From positions 1-5,154 of the forward strand of contig JASHUH010000341.1 of the NCBI GenBank assembly GCA_030040115.1: DNA of 5,154 bases, in the 5' to 3' direction. Under the pieces are notes generated by a model, which saw only the letters and a program-made list of their open reading frames with translations, ran no database searches and was not told where the DNA came from. This stretch comes from Acidobacteriaceae bacterium (GTDB lineage Bacteria; Acidobacteriota; Terriglobia; Terriglobales; Acidobacteriaceae). Position numbers and translations under genes: made by a program. Shown here piece by piece: positions 1-4,095 of this stretch. Positions within the stretch are counted from its first letter, which is position 1. Each line of letters starts with the position of its first letter.

Positions 1-43
1 AGGTCCTTTAGGCGATTCCGCAGTTTGCTCCGTAGAGCTCAAG
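1..43 (-). other. Short intergenic edge, possible Shine-Dalgarno of the next gene
   Basis: These 43 bases follow the stop codon of the 78-aa gene and run off the window. On the minus strand they end in an AAAGGA stretch (positions 9 to 4), which resembles a ribosome-binding site for a gene starting just outside the window. From the operon order nuoG would be the natural guess, but no coding sequence of it is visible. A weak 4-bp stem (GCTC/GAGC) lies in the middle with no T-run, so I do not call a terminator. Confidence 0.2.
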
Positions 44-280
44 TCAGGATGCGCCACCCTCCAGCGTATCGAGGCGATGCTCGTGCAGTTCGACGACGCG
101 GGCGAGAGTGTCGATTGACCGCGCCATCTGGCCGACTGTTCGGATCAACGCTTCTTGCTGTTCTGCCAGCTTATCCAGCCGGGCGAATCCGGCGCGATTT
201 TCCGCTGCCATCAGTTCGACGGTCTGGGTCAGCGCTTCGTGGCGTTCTGTCAGCCTTTCGAGCCGTTCGTCAATGGTCAT
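44..280 (-). CDS. Small coiled-coil protein, 78 aa
   Basis: An unrecognised cytosolic protein with no signal peptide or membrane segment. It is almost entirely predicted coiled coil: leucine, valine and methionine recur at heptad spacing from residue 7 to 73, and the rest is mostly Glu, Arg, Gln and Thr. Residues 10-25 (LTERHEALTQTVELMA) are repeated at 38-53 (LAEQQEALIRTVGQMA), 9 of 16 identical, with an offset of exactly 28 residues or four heptads. A third, weaker unit may cover 54-74. The ATG is preceded by AGAGG at a suitable distance. The gene begins 22 bp after the stop of the nuclease-like gene, so the two are likely co-transcribed. Similar short proteins beginning MTIDERLE are, to my recollection, common in Acidobacteriota, but their function is unknown. 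Oligomerisation is the only role I would infer. Confidence 0.75.
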   Translation of the reverse strand: MTIDERLERLTERHEALTQTVELMAAENRAGFARLDKLAEQQEALIRTVGQMARSIDTLARVVELHEHRLDTLEGGAS

Positions 281-302
281 CGTCTGCCTCTGTGCCCACG
301 TC

Positions 303-1181
303 TCAGCCTTCGGGCTGCTCCGCGTAAAAAATCCTCATCACTTGTTTGAACAACGTCTCGTATTGACCAAACGACGCTGGCGAGACGGAAAAGGACTGTG
401 TTCCCCATGAGCCGTCATATGACAGAGGAACTCCCGCATCCGCAAAGAGGCTCTGAAGCTTCTCTGATCTCAAATCGGACTTCGGCATTACGAGCCCAAT
501 CTTGACTTGGCGCTTCTGGGGCCAGATGACCGCCGTGTTGGCGTTGGACTCTCCTCGCTTGATCGATACGTAGGACTGCGTGAACTTGAGCTTAAGACTC
601 GGATCGCTGGCTTTGGCTAATTCGAACAAGCTCTCCACAACCTTCATGATCTCTTGTCCGGCCCATTTTCTCCAGGACGCCTCTGCCTCTTTGCTGCTTA
701 CTTGATCTTCAATTCCTTTGCCGGATTGCTCGGGCGAGAGGCCCTGCACCGTGGTAAACGTTACTGTTGCTTTTCCACCGACCTCAAAACAAGACATCTG
801 AATCGCAATCAAAGGAAGGCGATCGCCTATCAGACGAATTACATTGAAGAAACGATCGGTCAGGCGTTCTGCAACCAATACGGCAACGTACTCGTAGCCG
901 GGCTCCCTCTTGCGAATCAGATCCCAATATTCGATGGTGCGGATGATGTGATCTGGATCGCTTTTCCCGAGTTGCACCTCGACCGCGTAGCGCCTGTTGC
1001 TACCTGGCGCGTCGAGAAGCAAATCGAGACGGCCTCCGCTAAAGACGGTCTTTTCCCGCTCCACGAGCTTCACATCGTCAGCCAATCCCAAAACAGTGGG
1101 ATCGGTTGCAATAATCTCCTGGATTTTGTTCTCTCCGCCAATCCGTTCAGGCGGGAGCAGGACTGCTTTAACGTACTCCAT
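303..1181 (-). CDS. Predicted PD-(D/E)XK nuclease-like protein, 292 aa
   Basis: A probable soluble nuclease-fold protein of unknown substrate. The N-terminal half shows the core pattern of the PD-(D/E)XK superfamily: a strand with GGRLDLLLD (residues 49-57, candidate catalytic Asp53), then YAVEVQLGKSD (65-75), where Glu68-Val-Gln70 takes the place of the usual E-x-K. A conserved-looking helix HIIRTIEYWD (78-87) and a hydrophobic strand VAVLVAE (99-105) follow. Bacterial families with E-x-Q in this position, such as the DUF4268-like proteins, are known. The C-terminal part (about 195-288, with WPQKRQVKIGL at 220-230) resembles DUF5655-type C-terminal domains; this is recalled, not searched. 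The ATG at 1181 is chosen over an in-frame extension to 1457 because GGGAGAGG lies just upstream and the extension would overlap nuoF deeply. It starts 11 bp after the nuoF stop. Sampled stretches are near 52-53% GC, whereas parts of nuoF exceed 70%. Confidence 0.82.
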   Translation of the reverse strand: MEYVKAVLLPPERIGGENKIQEIIATDPTVLGLADDVKLVEREKTVFSGGRLDLLLDAPGSNRRYAVEVQLGKSDPDHIIRTIEYWDLIRKREPGYEYVAVLVAERLTDRFFNVIRLIGDRLPLIAIQMSCFEVGGKATVTFTTVQGLSPEQSGKGIEDQVSSKEAEASWRKWAGQEIMKVVESLFELAKASDPSLKLKFTQSYVSIKRGESNANTAVIWPQKRQVKIGLVMPKSDLRSEKLQSLFADAGVPLSYDGSWGTQSFSVSPASFGQYETLFKQVMRIFYAEQPEG

Positions 1182-1185
1182 GCGA

Positions 1186-1193
1186 CCTCTCCC
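1186..1193 (-). promoter_or_regulatory. Ribosome-binding site of the nuclease-like gene
   Basis: GGGAGAGG on the minus strand ends 4 nt before the ATG at 1181, and its GGGAG core is 7 nt away. Its first base is also the last base of the nuoF TAG stop. This decides the start of the 292-aa gene and suggests that ribosomes finishing nuoF could reinitiate here. Confidence 0.65.
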
Positions 1194-2506
1194 TACGCCA
1201 CCGTCAACTGTGGCACGCCTTCGCGGGCGAAGGGGCACGGTTTGCCGCTCAGGTGATCTTCGAATTCCTTGCGGAACTTCTTGACGAAGGCAATGGTGGG
1301 CATGGCGGCGGCGTCGCCGAGAGGGCAAAAGGTGCGGCCCAGCATGTTTTCGGCGAGGTATTGGATGTTGTCGATGTCGGCGGCCTTGCCGAAGCCGGCG
1401 TGGAAGCGGGTGAGCGACTTTTGGAGCCAGTCGGTGCCTTCGCGGCAGGGAATGCACCAGCCGCAGCTCTCGTGCTGATAGAAACCGATGGTGCGCAAGG
1501 CGAACTCGACGATGCAGGTGTGGTCGTCGATAACGACGACGCCGCCGGAGCCAAGCATGGAGCCGGCCTTGCCCACCTGGTCAAAGTCCATGCCGATATC
1601 GATTTCCTCCGGCCGCAAGACTGGCGTGGATGAACCGCCGGGGACGACTGCTTTGAGTTGGTTTCCGTTTGCGATGCCCCCGCCGACCTCGTAAATCATC
1701 TTCTTGAGGTTGTAGCCCATGGGCAGCTCGTAGACGCCGGGCCGCTGGATGTGGCCGCTCAGGCAAAAGAGGCGCGTGCCGCCGTTGCGCGGCGTGCCCA
1801 GTTCGGCGTAGGCCGCAGCACCCGTGGCGATGACGTGGGGCACGGTGGCGATGGTTTCGGCGTTGTTGATGACGGTGGGACCGCCGTAGAGGCCGACGAC
1901 GGCGGGAAACGGTGGTTTGATGCGGGGAATGCCGCGCTTGCCTTCGAGCGATTCCATGAGGGCCGACTCTTCGCCCACTTCGTAGGCTCCGGCGCCGGTC
2001 TGGGTGACGATTTCGAATTCGGTTCCGGAGCCGAAGATGTTCTTGCCCAGGAAGCCACGGGCGTAGGCGTCGGCGACGGCTTTCTCGACGATTTCGAGCA
2101 AGTAGCGGTACTCGCCGCGGAGGTAGATGAAGCCGGTTTTGGCTCCGACCGCGAGGCCGGCGATGATTGTACCTTCAATGACTGCATGAGGATCGTGCAA
2201 AAAGATCAAGTGATCCTTGCAGGTTCCAGGCTCGCTTTCATCGCCATTGACGAGGATGTATTTGGGCTTCGGCGACTGCTTGGGAACGAAGGACCACTTC
2301 ATGCCGGTGGAGAAGCCGGCGCCGCCGCGGCCGCGGAGGTTTGAGGCTTTGACTTCGTTGACGATCCAGTCGGGGGTCTGCGCGAGACACTTTTTTACGG
2401 ACTCGTAGCCGCCGAGCTCGATATAGCGGTCGATGTTGGCGGCTCCCTGGCCGAAGCGGCGGGAGACGATTTTGACCTCATCGGGATGGGAGACGAGCCT
2501 AGGCAT
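1193..2506 (-). CDS. nuoF: NADH-quinone oxidoreductase subunit F (NuoF), 437 aa
   Basis: The NADH-binding, FMN- and [4Fe-4S]-containing subunit of complex I. It takes two electrons from NADH in the cytosolic peripheral arm and passes them singly to cluster N3. The FMN/NADH glycine-rich motif GRGGAGF is at 59-65, GDESEPGTCKD at 88-98, and the second nucleotide motif GAGAYEVGEESALMESLEG at 171-189. The N3 ligands are Cys348, Cys351 and Cys354 (ESCGWCIPCREG) plus Cys394 (TFCPLGDAA). The length is normal for the family (about 420-445 aa). The ATG at 2506 is chosen because the protein from there matches the usual N-terminus; an in-frame extension to 2605 would lie inside nuoE and is low-complexity. 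The gene overlaps the nuoE stop by 8 nt, and its Shine-Dalgarno (AAAGAG) is weak, so coupling to nuoE is likely. One small oddity is that the second motif reads EVGEES where ICGEET is common. Confidence 0.98.
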   Translation of the reverse strand: MPRLVSHPDEVKIVSRRFGQGAANIDRYIELGGYESVKKCLAQTPDWIVNEVKASNLRGRGGAGFSTGMKWSFVPKQSPKPKYILVNGDESEPGTCKDHLIFLHDPHAVIEGTIIAGLAVGAKTGFIYLRGEYRYLLEIVEKAVADAYARGFLGKNIFGSGTEFEIVTQTGAGAYEVGEESALMESLEGKRGIPRIKPPFPAVVGLYGGPTVINNAETIATVPHVIATGAAAYAELGTPRNGGTRLFCLSGHIQRPGVYELPMGYNLKKMIYEVGGGIANGNQLKAVVPGGSSTPVLRPEEIDIGMDFDQVGKAGSMLGSGGVVVIDDHTCIVEFALRTIGFYQHESCGWCIPCREGTDWLQKSLTRFHAGFGKAADIDNIQYLAENMLGRTFCPLGDAAAMPTIAFVKKFRKEFEDHLSGKPCPFAREGVPQLTVA

Positions 2507-3062
2507 GCTCTTTGGTCCGTTCCGCCTGCGCCTTCCACCCCACGGACGAAGACCTATCCGTGGGGACCCCGGCTTGGGCGCGGTAGTCGGCCAGAATGCC
2601 GGCAACGAGGTCCGGCGTGAGTTCGTCGTGGAAGCTGTAATTCACCTGAATCGCCGGCGCCCAGGAACAGGCTCCGATGCACTCGACCTCTTCCAGCGAA
2701 AAGAGGCCGTCGGGGGTCGTACCATGGGGACCGATGTTCAGTTCTTCCTGGAATCGGTCGTAAAGCTCATAGGCGCCGCGCAACATGCAGCAGATATTGG
2801 TGCAGACCTGGATGTTGTAGCGGCCGGCGGGCTTGAAGCGGAGCATGGAGTAATAGCTGGCGACATTGCGCACATCGAGTTCGGTGAGCCCGAGACGGCG
2901 GGCGATTTCGGCGATGACCCCATCGGACAAGTAGCCGACTTCATCTTGCGCATAGAGGAGCATCGGCACCAGGGCCGAGCGCTTGACGGGATAATTGCTG
3001 ACCAGCGCATCGAAACGGGCGGCGAGGGCCGGCGAAAAAATCGAGAGGGTTTCAGGACTCAT
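2499..3062 (-). CDS. nuoE: NADH-quinone oxidoreductase subunit E (NuoE), 187 aa
   Basis: The 24-kDa-type subunit of complex I. It pairs with NuoF in the cytosolic NADH-dehydrogenase module and carries the off-pathway [2Fe-2S] cluster N1a. A helical N-terminal domain (about 10-75, with LYAQDEVGYLSDGVIAEIA) precedes a thioredoxin-like domain. The ligands are Cys87 and Cys92 (VCTNICCMLRG) and Cys128 and Cys132 (ECIGAC), the canonical C-x4-C and C-x3-C pattern. Cys91 is an extra cysteine next to ligand Cys92. The ATG at 3062 has GGGGGAG upstream. The start overlaps the 115-aa gene by 11 nt and the end overlaps nuoF by 8 nt. The last roughly 25 residues, after ILADYRAQ, look like a family-atypical polar tail and are partly encoded by a perfect inverted repeat (2538-2565). 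Confidence 0.98.
   Translation of the reverse strand: MSPETLSIFSPALAARFDALVSNYPVKRSALVPMLLYAQDEVGYLSDGVIAEIARRLGLTELDVRNVASYYSMLRFKPAGRYNIQVCTNICCMLRGAYELYDRFQEELNIGPHGTTPDGLFSLEEVECIGACSWAPAIQVNYSFHDELTPDLVAGILADYRAQAGVPTDRSSSVGWKAQAERTKEHA
2538..2565. repeat. Perfect 9-bp inverted repeat inside the 3' end of nuoE
   Basis: CCCCACGGA (2538-2546) and TCCGTGGGG (2557-2565) are exact reverse complements separated by a 10-nt loop. In the nuoE mRNA this gives a GC-rich hairpin ending 31 nt before the nuoF ATG. No T-run follows, so it is not an intrinsic terminator. It encodes part of the non-conserved NuoE tail (roughly residues 166-176). It could be a translational control or mRNA-stability hairpin, or an intragenic copy of a dispersed palindromic repeat. 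Confidence 0.7.
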
Positions 3063-3399
3063 GGCTGGGCTCCCCCATTAGATCCCGCGCCCAGGCTTCG
3101 GCGGCCAGATCCAATTCTTCTTCGGTTGCCGGGCCGCGGAGGCGGCCGTGTTCGGTCAGTTCCAAGGTTCCCCCACTTCCATTTTCGCGCTTCCAGGCGA
3201 CAAATGCGCCATTGCGGTCGAGGGCCAGCCATTTTTCGCCACGGCGGACGATGATTTTGTCTTCGCCGACTTCCACCGTGGCCTGTTGCGCACGATGGAG
3301 GCCGTGGGCGGCAGTATAACTGCGCAGCAGCGAAGCGAGCGAAACCCAGAGCTCGGCGTGGAGCCGAGCGTCGTGAATCGCTGGTATGCGAGGCTCCAA
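3052..3399 (-). CDS. Unrecognised 115-aa protein upstream of nuoE
   Basis: I do not recognise a named family. The protein looks soluble, without signal peptide or membrane span. Its apparent layout is an N-terminal helix (about 11-34, HAELWVSLASLLRSYTAAHG), a beta-rich middle (about 41-84, including KIIVRRGEKWLALDRNG and AFVAWKRENG) and a C-terminal acidic helix (92-108, TEEELDLAAEAWARDLM). The start is a TTG at 3399, supported by GGGGAG nine nt upstream; no in-frame ATG gives a comparable product. It overlaps nuoE by 11 nt, so translation is probably coupled. The position between nuoD and nuoE suggests a lineage-specific complex I accessory or assembly factor, but that rests on context alone. 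A strong 7-bp hairpin (3351-3369) lies within its first 17 codons. Confidence 0.78.
   Translation of the reverse strand: MEPRIPAIHDARLHAELWVSLASLLRSYTAAHGLHRAQQATVEVGEDKIIVRRGEKWLALDRNGAFVAWKRENGSGGTLELTEHGRLRGPATEEELDLAAEAWARDLMGEPSHES
3351..3369. repeat. 7-bp inverted repeat early in the 115-aa gene
   Basis: GCTCGGC (3351-3357) and GCCGAGC (3363-3369) are exact reverse complements around a 5-nt loop. In the mRNA the stem begins about 31 nt after the first base of the TTG start codon. It may simply be a codon-level coincidence in GC-rich DNA. Confidence 0.5.
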
Positions 3400-3408
3400 G
3401 GAATCGTT

Positions 3409-3414
3409 CTCCCC
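3409..3414 (-). promoter_or_regulatory. Ribosome-binding site supporting the TTG start
   Basis: GGGGAG on the minus strand lies 9 nt before the TTG at 3399. Because TTG is a weak start codon, this strong Shine-Dalgarno is the main evidence that the 115-aa gene begins there. Confidence 0.6.
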
Positions 3415-3578
3415 GACTCTTGATGCGCAGAAGGTTAGATCATGACGTCGTTAAGGCGCCGTTCACGCCGGGGGGCAATGGCCGACTCCTTGCTGACCAC
3501 TTGTCGTCGATCAGTTTTCCGCAATCCACCAAGCAAACCTCCGGCATGTTCCGGCCGCTCTCGCTCAAGGCTTCGAAT

Positions 3579-3594
3579 CCGGATGCAGATCCGG
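3579..3594. repeat. 6-bp stem-loop after the 159-aa gene
   Basis: CCGGAT and ATCCGG flank a 4-nt loop, beginning 5 nt beyond the stop of the 159-aa gene on the minus strand. The following bases (ATTCGAAGCC) contain no T-run, so an intrinsic terminator is unlikely. It could stabilise or mark the 3' end of a processed transcript. Confidence 0.4.
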
Positions 3595-3599
3595 CGCGG

Positions 3600-4079
3600 T
3601 CAGTTAAAGCGCCCCTGGATCAGGCCCGAGACAATTTCGATGGCAATCTGGCCGGGAGTAGCGCCGGCGGTCTCGCGCATGCGTTCCTGCGAAGATGCGG
3701 CCTTCTCCTGCGGAGGGCGGCTTAAGAGAAATTCTTTGCGAGAGATCTCGTATCCGTTGGGCGGGCCGAGGATGATGGCGGTGATGCGGCCACCTACCGC
3801 TTGAGTTTGAAGATCCACGCTGCAAAACAACGAAGGTCCAAAGGTCAGGCACAGCTTACCGTGGAAGCCCGGGGAAAAAACCCGTTCGATACCCTCCACG
3901 CGCCGTTTTGCAAGCTCAGCGTTGGCCTTAGACATCTCTTCGAGGATGTGCTGCTTGACGCGCTCAAAAAAAAGCTGTGCGTCGGACTCCGATTTTTTGA
4001 GATTTTCGCTGGCGGAGGGAATTTCAGCCCGCTGCTGCTGGGCCTGCGCTCGATCGGCCAACTCACCATAATTGACCAC
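3600..4079 (-). CDS. Unrecognised 159-aa protein downstream of nuoD
   Basis: No family is recognised. It is soluble, with no signal peptide or membrane segment. The N-terminal third (about 6-60) is charged, Gln/Glu/Lys/Ala-rich and probably helical or coiled coil (LFFERVKQHILEEMSKANAE). The middle (about 61-108) looks beta-rich (KLCLTFGPSLFCSVDLQ, RITAIILGPPNGYEISRKEF), and a polar linker leads to a final helix (about 139-155, TPGQIAIEIVSGLIQG). The start is a GTG at 4079: AAGGAG directly follows the nuoD stop and lies 10 nt upstream. The frame stays open upstream, but only as an antiparallel-free overlap with nuoD. The gene starts 16 bp after nuoD, so co-transcription is likely. The coding strand carries a T8 run (3966-3973) and two 6-base runs, possible slippage points. 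A complex I-related role is only a contextual guess. Confidence 0.72.
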   Translation of the reverse strand: MVNYGELADRAQAQQQRAEIPSASENLKKSESDAQLFFERVKQHILEEMSKANAELAKRRVEGIERVFSPGFHGKLCLTFGPSLFCSVDLQTQAVGGRITAIILGPPNGYEISRKEFLLSRPPQEKAASSQERMRETAGATPGQIAIEIVSGLIQGRFN

Positions 4080-4089
4080 GAAGTGTGCT

Positions 4090-4095
4090 CTCCTT
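4090..4095 (-). promoter_or_regulatory. Ribosome-binding site deciding the GTG start of the 159-aa gene
   Basis: AAGGAG on the minus strand begins immediately after the nuoD TAA (4098-4096) and lies 10 nt from the GTG at 4079; the overlapping GGAGAG is 8 nt away. It is the main reason for choosing this GTG rather than a longer reading frame overlapping nuoD. Confidence 0.6.

Larger units (their letters stand above)
3400..3599 (-). other. 200-bp gap between the two unknown genes
   Basis: This is the only sizeable gap inside the operon. Just after the upstream stop is a 6-bp stem-loop (3579-3594) without a T-run. One minus-strand reading frame runs from ATG 3547 to a TGA at 3440-3442 and would encode 35 aa (beginning MPEVCLVDCGKLIDD). 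Alternatively a GGAGG at 3542-3538 lies 8 nt before an in-frame GTG (3529), giving 29 aa. I find no homology I can name and no convincing -35/-10 pair. The gap may hold a small gene, a relic, or only leader sequence for the TTG-started gene. Confidence 0.4.

Noticed and set aside
654..1256. 200-aa plus-strand open frame opposite the nuclease-like gene
   Set aside because: No ribosome-binding site or motifs, and it reads across the nuoF/nuclease junction; the minus-strand gene explains the region.
1182..1457. N-terminal extension of the nuclease-like gene to 1457 (384 aa)
   Set aside because: It would overlap the NuoF iron-sulfur region, is Arg/Pro/His-rich like a shadow frame, and the ATG at 1181 has an excellent ribosome-binding site.
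1658..2344. 228-aa plus-strand open frame opposite nuoF
   Set aside because: Antisense to the conserved NADH/FMN domain; Gly/Asp/Val-rich shadow translation.
2507..2605. 33-residue N-terminal extension of NuoF
   Set aside because: It lies inside nuoE in another frame and is low-complexity; the protein from 2506 already has normal length and N-terminus.
2433..3254. 273-aa plus-strand open frame opposite nuoE
   Set aside because: Antisense to nuoE and parts of its neighbours; an artefact of high GC and codon bias.
3579..3594. Intrinsic terminator after the 159-aa gene
   Set aside because: The stem is only 6 bp and no T-run follows on the minus strand.
3420..3804. Plus-strand frames of 101 and 120 aa across the gap
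   Set aside because: Arg/Ser/Pro-rich, running antisense into the 159-aa gene, with no supporting signals.
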